Source: Hyphomicrobiales bacterium (GTDB lineage: Bacteria > Pseudomonadota > Alphaproteobacteria > Rhizobiales > OSC116). Taken from it: a stretch of 64,000 nucleotides of DNA. This document shows positions 16,746 through 25,560 of this stretch, one piece after another (position 1 is the stretch's first letter; the number at the start of each line of letters is the position of its first letter). The position numbers and the translations under genes were made by a program. The DNA lies in contig JABSRZ010000004.1 of NCBI GenBank assembly GCA_013214705.1, positions 248,001-312,000 on the forward strand. The letters run 5' to 3'. Under the pieces are notes generated by a model. That model saw only the letters and a program-made list of their open reading frames with translations, searched no databases and was not told where the DNA came from.

Positions 16746-17345
16746 CTACTCGACAATAAACACTTGCCCGTTTAAGCAACCTTCGACCGCTTTGCTATAA
16801 GCCAAGCCAACTGCCTCACTAGATACATGCTGATGACCACGGAAAAAGCCATCATATTTTACGCGCGAGACCTCCAGCACTTCGGGGCTGACAGCGTTGA
16901 TGCGGATACCCCGCGGCATATCCACCGAAGCGCCAGTTATAAAACCGTCAATAGCACCATTTGCCGCCGCAGCCGCTGCCCCACCGCTTATCGGGTCACG
17001 GTTAAGCACGCCACTGGTCAAAGTGAATGAGCCGCCGTCATTCATATAGTCAAACCCGGCCAAAACTAGATTAATCTGTGGCATCAATTTGCCGTTAATG
17101 CCTAGCATGAATTGTTCGCTTGTCATCTGCTCAACCGCGCCAAAATGGCCGTGCCCCACCGCGCAAACCAAAGCATCTATTTTGCCAACCTTGGCATACA
17201 TAGCGCGGATGCTCGAAACATCTTCAATATCAACTTGAATGTCGCCACTGGTTTTGCCAACTGTGATAATTTCGTGCCGGTCTGATAAGGCTTTTACCGC
17301 GGTTTGGCCAACCGTGCCGTGTGCGCCAATGATGATGATTTTCAT
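16746..17345 (-). CDS. Short, degenerate SDR-family protein
   Basis: 199 residues with an SDR Rossmann N-terminus (IIIGAHGTVGQTAVKAL) and the typical NAVSPEVLEVSR segment, but shorter than classical SDRs. The catalytic YxxxK motif is missing: the expected place reads SGGAAAAAANGA after LTSGVL. Small SDRs of this kind exist as a separate subgroup with an unclear active site. AAAGGA lies near the start. It may be inactive as a classical dehydrogenase. Placed between SRPBCC and aldo/keto reductase genes, all on the minus strand but with gaps over 100 bases. Confidence 0.7.
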   Translation of the reverse strand: MKIIIIGAHGTVGQTAVKALSDRHEIITVGKTSGDIQVDIEDVSSIRAMYAKVGKIDALVCAVGHGHFGAVEQMTSEQFMLGINGKLMPQINLVLAGFDYMNDGGSFTLTSGVLNRDPISGGAAAAAANGAIDGFITGASVDMPRGIRINAVSPEVLEVSRVKYDGFFRGHQHVSSEAVGLAYSKAVEGCLNGQVFIVE

Positions 17346-17461
17346 TTATAAATCCTTTGATGATAATTTTATAAGAGATATGAACATTATAGGTAGAGGT
17401 GCCAAGCTTGTATATCGGTTTGACTTGTGAATTAGGCGAGTTTTAACCAACGGCAAACTAT

Positions 17462-18484
17462 CTACGGCGTTGGTATATGCGCGGCCAATATACCTTCGGA
17501 TTTCAATTCGAGCCAAAAATCGGCAGGTATAGTTTCGGACATGGCGGCTATATTTTGGGTCACATGTTTAGGCTCTAGCCCGCTAGGCAAAACCGACGCG
17601 ACATTGGCATGGCCAAGCGGAAATTGCAACGCCGCCGCCGCCAATGATATATTATGGCTGGCACACACACGCTCTATAGCCCGAACCCGGTTAAGAATTT
17701 CGGCACTCGCGGGCTGGTAATTATAAAGCGCGTCTTGTGTTGCGCCTGTCGCCAACACGCCGGAATTGAAAACCCCACCAACAATAAAACCCATGCCTTT
17801 TTTTGCAGCCGCGGCCATTTCTGTTTCCAACACCGATTGATCCAATAAAGTATAAGCCAGCGCCACCAAGAAAAAGTCTAGCTCAACCCAGTCCATAAAT
17901 TGTTGCATTGTGCCTAACTGGTTAATTCCAGCGCCAATGCCGCCAATCAACTTTTGGTCTTTCAGGCTACGCAGCGCGCGGTGGCCAGAGGTGAAAAGCT
18001 GCGACATATAGGCATTTACTTTGGCGTCAGTGCCAAAATGCCAGTGATCGATGTCATGGATAACCAGCAGATCAATATAGGCCGTGCCAAGCCGTTGAAT
18101 GCTGTCTTCAAACGAGCGCATGATGCCGTCATAAGTATAATCGCGGTGGTGAGCGAACGGCAAACCACCGCGCCACGGCGCTGAATCGAAATTTTTAGCA
18201 TCTTTGGGCAAAGACAATAGCCGCCCAACTTTTGTGGACAATATAAACTCGTCTCGCGGCTTAGAGCGCAAGGCATGACCAAGGCGCAATTCGCTCAGGC
18301 CGCGGCCATACCAAGGCGCTGTGTCATAATATCTAATGCCACCGGCCCACGCGGTTTGCAGCGTTGCTTGCACTTGATCTTCAGGTAATGCCTCCCACAA
18401 TTCACCAATGCCAGAACTACCGAACCCAAGTTGGCTTAGCATCACATTGGTAGTTCCAAGCTGTCGTTTTTCAAATGGGTTCAT
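17462..18484 (-). CDS. Aldo/keto reductase (aldose 1-dehydrogenase type)
   Basis: 340-residue aldo/keto reductase with the catalytic tetrad visible: Asp and Tyr in YYDTAPWYGRG, Lys in STKVGR and His in LLVIHDIDHW. The long loop and YDTAPWYGRGLSE segment resemble D-threo-aldose/L-fucose 1-dehydrogenases, which oxidise sugars to lactones. It lies 43 bases after the dehydratase gene on the same strand, suggesting a two-gene unit in which sugar oxidation precedes acid dehydration. Substrate is inferred, not seen. Confidence 0.8.
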   Translation of the reverse strand: MNPFEKRQLGTTNVMLSQLGFGSSGIGELWEALPEDQVQATLQTAWAGGIRYYDTAPWYGRGLSELRLGHALRSKPRDEFILSTKVGRLLSLPKDAKNFDSAPWRGGLPFAHHRDYTYDGIMRSFEDSIQRLGTAYIDLLVIHDIDHWHFGTDAKVNAYMSQLFTSGHRALRSLKDQKLIGGIGAGINQLGTMQQFMDWVELDFFLVALAYTLLDQSVLETEMAAAAKKGMGFIVGGVFNSGVLATGATQDALYNYQPASAEILNRVRAIERVCASHNISLAAAALQFPLGHANVASVLPSGLEPKHVTQNIAAMSETIPADFWLELKSEGILAAHIPTP

Positions 18485-18527
18485 AGCTAAAACATCCTTA
18501 TGTCGTTAGGTCTGGTTTATAGTGGCA

Positions 18528-19739
18528 TCATTCGCCCAATTTAGAGGTGCGAACCCGAAGGTCTTGGCGTTTATATACATCCGGATTAAGCGCCATGCCC
18601 AACCCCGAACCTTCAGGCGCGCTAATATAGCCATTGTCAATTGGCGGTAGATTGGTCACCAATTCCTGATACCAATCATAATAAAACGCCCGCACCACTT
18701 CTTGAACAAATATATTTGGCGCGTGCATGGCCATATGAGTGGATGCGGCCAGCGCCACTGGCCCCGTGCAATCATGCCCGCTAAATGGCAAGCTATGAAA
18801 ATCGCAATAAGCCGCAACTTTGCGCGCCTCGGTCAGCCCGCCACCCCAGACAATGTCCATTATAACCAGTCCCAGATCCGATTTTTCAATCAGGTCTCTG
18901 AACTGCCCGCGCCCACCCAAAAGCTCGCCAACAGCTATCGGCGTTTTCGATGACGCGGTGATTTTACCAACATTGCCCAAATGATCCATCCGCACCGGGT
19001 CTTCAATCCATGTGAGGTCAAAATCCTCCAATGCATTGCAAATCAATTTAGCTGTTGGTACATTCCATAGCGAATGTAACTCGCACATGATTTCCATTTT
19101 ATCACCAACCGCAGCGCGGATTTTTTCGAACGGTAAAATAGCGGTTTTAAGCTGTTGTTTTGAAATATATGTGCCGCCAGAGGCCTCGGCCGCAAAGTCA
19201 AATGGCCAGATTTTCATACCATTAATGCCCATGTCTAACAGGCTTTGCGCCAACTCACCGGCTTCATTTAAAAAGCCTTCCAAATCTTCATATGGCCCAG
19301 TCGCAGAGCTGGGGTTAAGACCAAAATTAGCCGTGACTTGGGCTGCCGGCTTGCGCACGTAATTATAGCCAGCGCAGGTATTGTAAACCCGTATTCTGTC
19401 GCGGCTCGCGCCACCAAGAACTTGATATAGCGGTTGGTTTGAATATTGACCCAAAAGATCCCACAAAGCGATATCAACCGCCGACATGGCGCGCATTTCT
19501 GCGCCAGAGCCACCGCGGCCAACATAGCCGGTCATCCGGTGCGAATGACGCTCTATTTCTAGCGCATTCTGGCCCAATAAATAATCGGCAATATATTCGT
19601 GAATATGTGCCTCGACAGCAGCCGCGCCAAAAAAAGTTTCGCCAAGGCCAATTAACCCCTGGTCGGTCTTAACATTAACCCATATCAGGTTTGGCATATT
19701 GTCCAAACGTACGGTTTCTATCTCGGTAATTTTTAACAT
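18528..19739 (-). CDS. Enolase-superfamily (mandelate racemase/MLE) sugar-acid dehydratase
   Basis: 403 residues. The N-terminal capping domain (to about 125) ends in SAVDIALWDLLGQ, a family hallmark. The barrel carries GMKIWPFD, metal-ligand positions in MCELHSLWN and WIEDPV, VGELLGG and a histidine in GHDCTGPV. Members dehydrate sugar acids (galactonate, fuconate, mannonate and others) or racemise hydroxy acids. With the adjacent aldose-dehydrogenase-type reductase it suggests a non-phosphorylative sugar route. Exact substrate cannot be decided from motifs. Confidence 0.8.
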   Translation of the reverse strand: MLKITEIETVRLDNMPNLIWVNVKTDQGLIGLGETFFGAAAVEAHIHEYIADYLLGQNALEIERHSHRMTGYVGRGGSGAEMRAMSAVDIALWDLLGQYSNQPLYQVLGGASRDRIRVYNTCAGYNYVRKPAAQVTANFGLNPSSATGPYEDLEGFLNEAGELAQSLLDMGINGMKIWPFDFAAEASGGTYISKQQLKTAILPFEKIRAAVGDKMEIMCELHSLWNVPTAKLICNALEDFDLTWIEDPVRMDHLGNVGKITASSKTPIAVGELLGGRGQFRDLIEKSDLGLVIMDIVWGGGLTEARKVAAYCDFHSLPFSGHDCTGPVALAASTHMAMHAPNIFVQEVVRAFYYDWYQELVTNLPPIDNGYISAPEGSGLGMALNPDVYKRQDLRVRTSKLGE

Positions 19740-19764
19740 CTATCGTAGCAACCTATTTTTGAAC

Positions 19765-19779
19765 ATTAAACTGTTTAAT
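19765..19779. promoter_or_regulatory. Palindrome upstream of the dehydratase gene
   Basis: ATTAAACTGTTTAAT is a perfect 7-base inverted repeat around one central base, 26 bases upstream of the dehydratase start. Size and position fit a regulator site (GntR-like sites look similar), but no cognate regulator is identified. The rest of 19740-20011 holds nothing recognisable. Confidence 0.35.
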
Positions 19780-20011
19780 ATGTGTCGGTGTGAGCATTGT
19801 CATTGGTTTCAACAATCAAACATACGGCCGCCCGATAGGCCAACACAAGCAACACGCTAACATTGACGGCTATTTCTTGCAACTAATTTCATGCTCTGCA
19901 ATTTTTATCAGCAAAAACTCGCTTGGCTCAAAATGATAATGGCTAGCCCAAATTAGCCAGTATTTTCAACTTGATTGCAGTAAAAATACGCATCAAAATA
20001 TGCACGCCTTG

Positions 20012-21853
20012 TTAGATTTCCTGTTTCAACAAGGTTAAACGTGCATCTGCCTCATCTGTTTCAAGCTGACGATTCCACATTTGGGCATAGAGACCGTCTA
20101 GTTTTAACAGCTCGCTATGTTTGCCGCGTTCGGCTATTTCACCAGCTTTTAGAACAATAATTTCATCGGCATTTACCACGGTCGAGAGCCGATGCGCGAT
20201 CACCAATGTTGTGCGGTTTTTGGCCACTTGGTCTAATGCCGATTGTATATCTCGTTCGGTTTGGCTATCAAGTGCCGATGTCGCTTCATCCAATATAAGT
20301 ATGGCCGGGTTTTTCAATATAGTCCGCGCGATGGCGACCCGTTGCTTCTCGCCGCCAGAGAGTTTTAGGCCGCGTTCGCCAACCGGTGTATCAAAACCTT
20401 TGGGCAATAAATCTATAAAATCTGATATTTGCGCCAAGCGGGCGGCCTCGCGCACCTCATCGTCACTCGCGCCGGGGCGGCCATAGCGAATGTTGTAAGC
20501 GATGGTGTCGTTAAACAACACCGTGTCTTGTGGCACCATGCCGATAGCGGCACGTAGAGATTTTTGAGTTATGTCGCGTATGTCTTGGCCATCAATTTCA
20601 ACGCTGCCGGTTATGGTATCATAAAATCTATAAATAAGCCGTGAAATGGTCGATTTGCCAGCGCCAGACGGGCCAACAATGGCGATGGTTTTACCGGCAA
20701 GCACTTCAAAACTAATACCTTTTAGGATATCTCGGTCGGGGTCGTAATTAAATTTTACGTCCTTAAACGCCAACACAGCGCCGTTAAGTTTCAGCGCTTT
20801 TGCATCGGGTTTATCTTGAATTTCAGCATCTTTATTTAGCAATTCAAACATCATTTCGATGTCGGTCAACCCTTGGCGTATTTCCCGATATACGAAGCCA
20901 ATAAAATTTAACGGCCGGTAAATTTGCATCATGAATACATTGATCAACACAAAGTCGCCCAAGGTCATGCTGCCCGCTAAAACCCCGTTGACCGACATGA
21001 TGCTAATCACAATCATGCCCACCCAAAAAATCACCGATTGGCCAAAATTCAGCATACCCAACGAGGTCCACATTTTAATGGCAGCCCCCTCGTAAGTTTT
21101 CATTGATTGGTCAAACCGGTTTAATTCCATATCTTCGTTGCCAAAATATTTGACGGTTTCAAAATTAAGCAGGCTATCGATGGCTTTGGAATTGGCTTCG
21201 GTATCACTCTCATTCATCACCCGCCTGATGCCAATGCGCCAATTGCTAGCTTTGACGGTGAAATAAATATACGCCCCGATGGTGACTAACATGACGATGA
21301 AAAACGACCAGCCAAACATCCAAATAAACACCACCCCGATGATGACAAATTCAACCAATGCTGGCGCGGTGCTCAGCATGGTAAAACGTACAATGGTTTC
21401 GATGCCTTTGGTGCCACGTTCAATCACCCGCGACAGGCCGCCAATGCGCCGTTGCAAATGATATCTAAGCGATAAATTGTGCAAATGTTTAAACGTTCGC
21501 CGTGCTAATCCGCGCACTGCATGCTGGCCCACCGAGGCAAATAAAATATCGCGCAATTGCATAAAGCCAGCTTCAAAAATTTGGCCGACGCCATAAGCAA
21601 TGGCAAATATAACCGGCAACGACAGGCTTAGATAAAGCATTTGCTGGCTATCTGTAGGGTTGCCTAGCGCGTCAATGAGGCCTTTATAGGCAAACGGCAC
21701 CACGGTCGAAAACACTTTGGCCGCCATTAATGCGGCGATGGCCAAGATAACCCGTAACTTCAGGTCATTTCGATCTGCTGGCCACATATAAGGCCATAAT
21801 TTTTTGACGGTCGACAGCGATGAGCTATCTACATTTTTTTCCGCACTGGGCAT
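20012..21853 (-). CDS. atm1: Atm1-family ABC exporter
   Basis: 613-residue half-transporter with an N-terminal six-helix membrane domain (about 30-330) and a C-terminal ATPase: Walker A GPSGAGKST, signature LSGGEKQRVA, Walker B ILILDEATSALD, H-loop IAHRLS. The segment NFETVKYFGNE is a hallmark of the Atm1/HMT1 group, which exports glutathione-linked sulfur or metal compounds and acts as a homodimer in the inner membrane. GGAGA precedes the ATG. Monocistronic by spacing. Assignment to the Atm1 group is strong; substrate follows from the family. Confidence 0.85.
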   Translation of the reverse strand: MPSAEKNVDSSSLSTVKKLWPYMWPADRNDLKLRVILAIAALMAAKVFSTVVPFAYKGLIDALGNPTDSQQMLYLSLSLPVIFAIAYGVGQIFEAGFMQLRDILFASVGQHAVRGLARRTFKHLHNLSLRYHLQRRIGGLSRVIERGTKGIETIVRFTMLSTAPALVEFVIIGVVFIWMFGWSFFIVMLVTIGAYIYFTVKASNWRIGIRRVMNESDTEANSKAIDSLLNFETVKYFGNEDMELNRFDQSMKTYEGAAIKMWTSLGMLNFGQSVIFWVGMIVISIMSVNGVLAGSMTLGDFVLINVFMMQIYRPLNFIGFVYREIRQGLTDIEMMFELLNKDAEIQDKPDAKALKLNGAVLAFKDVKFNYDPDRDILKGISFEVLAGKTIAIVGPSGAGKSTISRLIYRFYDTITGSVEIDGQDIRDITQKSLRAAIGMVPQDTVLFNDTIAYNIRYGRPGASDDEVREAARLAQISDFIDLLPKGFDTPVGERGLKLSGGEKQRVAIARTILKNPAILILDEATSALDSQTERDIQSALDQVAKNRTTLVIAHRLSTVVNADEIIVLKAGEIAERGKHSELLKLDGLYAQMWNRQLETDEADARLTLLKQEI

Positions 21854-22052
21854 TCACGTCTCCAAGACTGATGATTTTGTTAGAATCATTCCAAAGAAAA
21901 CCAGTATAGAAGACAAACCACCCATCATGCAAGTTGCCGATTGATCTGACTAACTTCAAAACTCGTTGTAGAGCCGAGCCAAATATGATTAATTGGGCAA
22001 ACCAAACGCGCGGCGCAATAGCCACATCTTATTTATAGTTAAAGGAAATTTC

Positions 22053-22487
22053 ATGAGCTCCAAACCCCCATTCACCCTTGTTGGCTTCGATCACATTACA
22101 TTTCTCATCAATGACATGCGCCAAGCACTCAGTTTTTATCGCGATGTATTGGGTTGTGTTGATGGTTATTCATACCCAACAATAGGTATGGAACAAGTGT
22201 GGTGCGGTGCATCGCTTATCGTTTTGTGGGACATCACCCACGAGGGCGCTAAAAGCGCCATCCCGCCAGTAGCAGGAGGGCGTAATGTCGACCATGTTTG
22301 CCTTGCACTTAGCCCGTTTAAGCCAGAGGATATGCGCGCTCATTTAGCTACCCATAATGTTGCAATAGACAGAGAGGCCACTCATGGTGGTGCCCGCGGC
22401 ATGGGGCATTCTATTTATATTTTTGACCCATTTGGCAATAAATTAGAACTTAAAGGCCCAGCCGAATACCCGGACGGCAAGGATTGA
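22053..22487 (+). CDS. VOC-family (glyoxalase-like) protein
   Basis: About 144 residues with one vicinal-oxygen-chelate module pair: GFDHITFLINDMRQALSFYRDVLG at the N-terminus, NVDHVCLAL in the middle and IYIFDPFGNKLELKG at the end, the last providing the typical metal-binding glutamate. Members include glyoxalase I-like lyases, dioxygenases and resistance proteins. AAGGAA lies 7 bases before the ATG at 22053, so the track's upstream start is rejected. Single gene, no informative neighbour. Confidence 0.8.
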   Translation: MSSKPPFTLVGFDHITFLINDMRQALSFYRDVLGCVDGYSYPTIGMEQVWCGASLIVLWDITHEGAKSAIPPVAGGRNVDHVCLALSPFKPEDMRAHLATHNVAIDREATHGGARGMGHSIYIFDPFGNKLELKGPAEYPDGKD

Positions 22488-22690
22488 TTAACTAATTTGG
22501 CTAATTTTGGGTTGAAAAAATTTGTCAAAAGCCTATGATTTAATAAGACAAACTTGCATTTGGCTTACTAAAGTTTGTTTTTGATATTCTAATTTGGCTG
22601 GTTTATTTGACATCTATCAATTGACAGTTTTTTTTAGGATGATACCTTGTAAGACTAAAGTATAAGATAAAAATATGGATAAGCGCCATA

Positions 22691-23086
22691 ATGAATTCAG
22701 ATAAACAATTAGCTGAATATTTAGGTACGTGTTTACGTGCAGTTAAATTGCGGGCTTTATCTGAAACAATATCGGCTGATTTCGTGTTTTCAAGCCCGCG
22801 TATTAAGGCTTATAATTTCGATCAATATTGCCAACATGTAGAAAGTTGGTCGGTTAGCATTGAAATAGAAATTATCAATATTGAACAAAAAGGCGATGTA
22901 TTTATAATTGATCAAATTATTCAAGCCGTTGACATTCCCAGAAATTATTTTGCAACCACGAAGAGGCGGGCTTTGATAACCATCACCAATCACATAGTGC
23001 AATCGATCCAAGTGGAATTTAGCGACCCAAATGAAATAGCATATATGAACATGGTCAACCCCATACCTGAAGACTTTAAACCATAA
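22691..23086 (+). CDS. Small unknown protein, possible NTF2-like fold (paralogue 1)
   Basis: 131 residues, not recognised with confidence. It is followed at once by a paralogue (23135) sharing clearly more than half its residues by eye, including FVFSSPR, IEIEIINIEQ and VDIPRNYFAT. The pattern of helix, FVFSSPR strand and long alternating strands resembles small SnoaL/NTF2-like proteins, but that is tentative. Starts are nearly identical in both copies (CCATAATGAATTC / CCTAATGAATTC), supporting this ATG. No signal peptide or membrane segment. Confidence 0.6.
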   Translation: MNSDKQLAEYLGTCLRAVKLRALSETISADFVFSSPRIKAYNFDQYCQHVESWSVSIEIEIINIEQKGDVFIIDQIIQAVDIPRNYFATTKRRALITITNHIVQSIQVEFSDPNEIAYMNMVNPIPEDFKP

Positions 23087-23134
23087 TTTAATTTGAGTTT
23101 ATCGATACACATTTAACTACGGATATACAGCCTA

Positions 23135-23533
23135 ATGAATTCGGACAAAGAATTAGTTGAACATTTTACTTCGTGTTTAAGATCCAGTAAATTGCGTAAT
23201 TTATCTGAATCGATTTCACCTAATTTTGTGTTTTCAAGCCCGCGGGTTAATGCCTATAGTTTTGATCAGTTTTGTCAACATCTTGAAGACTGGTCAATTA
23301 ACATTGAAATAGAAATCATCAATATCGAGCAAGATGGAAATGTATATATAATTGATCAAGTTATCCAAACCGTCGACATCCCGCGAAATTATTTTGCCAC
23401 AGCAAAAAGAAAAATTTTTGTAACCGTTACTGATCATATAATACAATCGGTTAGAGTAGAATTTGACGCCGGACCAGAAGAAAAAGCCTATATGGACTCA
23501 GTCAACCCCATACTTGAGAAATTCAAGCCCTAA
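23135..23533 (+). CDS. Small unknown protein, possible NTF2-like fold (paralogue 2)
   Basis: 132 residues, tandem duplicate of the gene 48 bases upstream, with the most conserved stretch in the middle (EIEIINIEQ, VDIPRNYFAT) and the ends more divergent. Differences include many conservative replacements (Ile/Val, Lys/Arg), suggesting both copies are under selection. Function unknown. Followed by about 140 bases before the membrane-protein gene. Confidence 0.6.
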   Translation: MNSDKELVEHFTSCLRSSKLRNLSESISPNFVFSSPRVNAYSFDQFCQHLEDWSINIEIEIINIEQDGNVYIIDQVIQTVDIPRNYFATAKRKIFVTVTDHIIQSVRVEFDAGPEEKAYMDSVNPILEKFKP

Positions 23534-23672
23534 AAATCCAAGCCTTAAAAATCACTGCAACTAGTCATCACCATACCTATATTCAAACACTTGATCTTTT
23601 GCCTTTATATTCATGCAAAATTAACCAATCCAATTCACTATGAAAATTAAGATAAATTTTCGTTAGTGATGA

Positions 23673-24017
23673 GTGTCCTCCAATTTGCTGAACCAAATAA
23701 TCGACAATAATGACAATAAAGCTATGTATCTTTCACTCCTTTTTGGGGTGTCTTTGGTGCTCGCTAGTTTCATGTTGGCTCTTAGCCCTAAACCCAATAG
23801 CAAAGTTGCGGTCATTAATCTCCCTTGGTCACCAAACAACCACGCCATTTTTACAATTGCCCATGCAGATGCACGCATAGCGGCGGTTGGCGACATAAAT
23901 TGGATTGCAATTGCTGCGGATAATAATAAAAATTTAGTGGATAGGCTCTACCAAGCTGGGGCTTTTTTGGTTTTGGATGCAGCCTTTCTAATTTCATGTG
24001 GCATCATCTCTGGTTAA
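23673..24017 (+). CDS. Small membrane protein next to a chemoreceptor
   Basis: Up to 114 residues from a GTG; an ATG at 23724 is an alternative. It has a strong hydrophobic helix (MYLSLLFGVSLVLASFMLAL), a short middle domain containing NLPWSPNNHAIF and IAAVGDINWIAIAAD, and a second hydrophobic segment at the C-terminus. No family recognised. It ends 17 bases before the chemoreceptor gene on the same strand, so the two are probably co-transcribed and the protein may influence receptor signalling (inference). Confidence 0.5.
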   Translation: MSSNLLNQIIDNNDNKAMYLSLLFGVSLVLASFMLALSPKPNSKVAVINLPWSPNNHAIFTIAHADARIAAVGDINWIAIAADNNKNLVDRLYQAGAFLVLDAAFLISCGIISG

Positions 24018-24034
24018 TATAAAAGGAATACAAA

Positions 24035-25510
24035 ATGGCGACAACACTTAATAGTGAGAATATTGACGGCTTTAGAGCTTCATTTGGTAAGTTTTTCTTC
24101 CCATTCTTATGGCTAAACTTCTTGGTTATATCGGCCATGATGTTTATAAACGGCGTTTATATGGCAGAATGGTTTACCGCCATCGGTTTTGTATCAACAG
24201 CGCTGCCAACCTATCTTTGGTCCAAAGATAAATCTTCGGCTTTGGTGCGCAATATGACATCGGCTTCGATGGCTCTATTGGTGGTTATGCTGATAAATGC
24301 CTATTCTGGCACGCCTTACCAAATTGACATACATATGTATATTTTCGCCAGCCTCGCGCTGATGGCAGGTTGGATTGATTGGCGCTCTAGTATTGTTTAT
24401 GTAGCGGTTATAGCCGTGCATCATTTGGTTTTAAACTTTTTATTCCCGCTGGCTGTGTTTCCTGAAGGCGCTAATTTCTTACGAGTTATATTTCACGCGA
24501 CGGTATTAATTGTTCAAGCCGCATTTCTGGTTTGGTTTATCCAACGTCTAACAAAATCCATCGCTGAAGCGAGTGACGCCGTTATCCACGCTGGTGAGGC
24601 ACAGAAAAGCGCCGAAATTCTATCGCTAGAAAGAGAACAGAGCGGCCTAGCCTCGACAAAACGCCAGGACCAAGTTGATGAGCTGATTAAAGCATTCCAA
24701 TCTAACATAGGATCGTCTTTAGACAGCGCGACAGAAAATAGCGCCAAAATGAAGCAAATTGCAGCTGACCTTACTGACATGTCAACCAATGCCAACGATC
24801 AAGTGACCATCGCTTCTGGCGCCTCAGAAGAAGCCTCTCAAAACGTCAACACTGTGGCGGTTGCTGCCGAAGAATTATCCTCATCTATTAGTGAGATTAC
24901 CCGCCAAGTTGAGCAAACGGCCAACATTGTGCAAACGGCGAGTGAAAAAGCTGCCCAAACTAATGAGCAAGTGATTAGTTTGAGCCAAAAAAGCCAAACC
25001 ATTGGCGCGGTTGTTTCGCTCATCCAAGACATTGCAGAACAAACAAATTTGCTGGCGCTAAACGCCACCATCGAAGCGGCGCGTGCCGGCGAAATGGGCA
25101 AAGGCTTTGCTGTTGTGGCATCTGAGGTTAAAAACCTTGCCAACCAAACCGCCAAAGCCACCGAGGAAATTTCGGCCCAAGTTACCGACATTCAGGCATC
25201 GACCAAAGATGCAGTCGAGGGCATTCAAGAAATTACCCAAATTATGGCCAAAGTGAACGAATATACAACGACCATTGGCTCATCTGTGGCGCAACAAAAC
25301 GATGCGACCATTGAGATATCTGAAAATGTGGCACAAGCCTCCAGTGGCACCCAAAGTGTGGCCAGCAATATGAGCAATATAGCCGAAACAATGGGCCAAA
25401 CCAATTCATCTGCCGCGGATGCTGCCCAAGCCTCAGAACGCATGGGCACTCAAATTGAGAGCCTAAAAACTGAAATTAATGACTTCCTCAAAAGTGTGGC
25501 AGCCGCTTAA
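24035..25510 (+). CDS. Methyl-accepting chemotaxis protein with six-helix membrane sensor
   Basis: 491 residues. The N-terminal 175 residues are a compact multi-helix membrane domain (about six hydrophobic segments) with almost no periplasmic loop, followed by a linker and the cytoplasmic signalling domain. The hairpin tip is [20 protein letters not shown], and Glu/Gln-rich adaptation helices flank it. No HAMP domain is evident. Sensing is likely intramembrane or of electron-transport state rather than a periplasmic ligand (inference). AAAGGA lies 8 bases before the ATG; a strong hairpin terminator follows the stop. Confidence 0.9.
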   Translation: MATTLNSENIDGFRASFGKFFFPFLWLNFLVISAMMFINGVYMAEWFTAIGFVSTALPTYLWSKDKSSALVRNMTSASMALLVVMLINAYSGTPYQIDIHMYIFASLALMAGWIDWRSSIVYVAVIAVHHLVLNFLFPLAVFPEGANFLRVIFHATVLIVQAAFLVWFIQRLTKSIAEASDAVIHAGEAQKSAEILSLEREQSGLASTKRQDQVDELIKAFQSNIGSSLDSATENSAKMKQIAADLTDMSTNANDQVTIASGASEEASQNVNTVAVAAEELSSSISEITRQVEQTANIVQTASEKAAQTNEQVISLSQKSQTIGAVVSLIQDIAEQTNLLALNATIEAARAGEMGKGFAVVASEVKNLANQTAKATEEISAQVTDIQASTKDAVEGIQEITQIMAKVNEYTTTIGSSVAQQNDATIEISENVAQASSGTQSVASNMSNIAETMGQTNSSAADAAQASERMGTQIESLKTEINDFLKSVAAA

Positions 25511-25513
25511 AAC

Positions 25514-25546
25514 AATGGCGGGAATAGCCACTCTATTCCCGCCATT
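25514..25546. terminator. Bidirectional hairpin terminator
   Basis: AATGGCGGGAATAG and CTATTCCCGCCATT form a perfect 14-bp stem with a 5-base loop, followed by TTAA on the plus strand. It separates the convergent chemoreceptor and FtsX-type permease genes and can serve both. Confidence 0.8.
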
Positions 25547-25560
25547 TTAACAGCCAGTTA

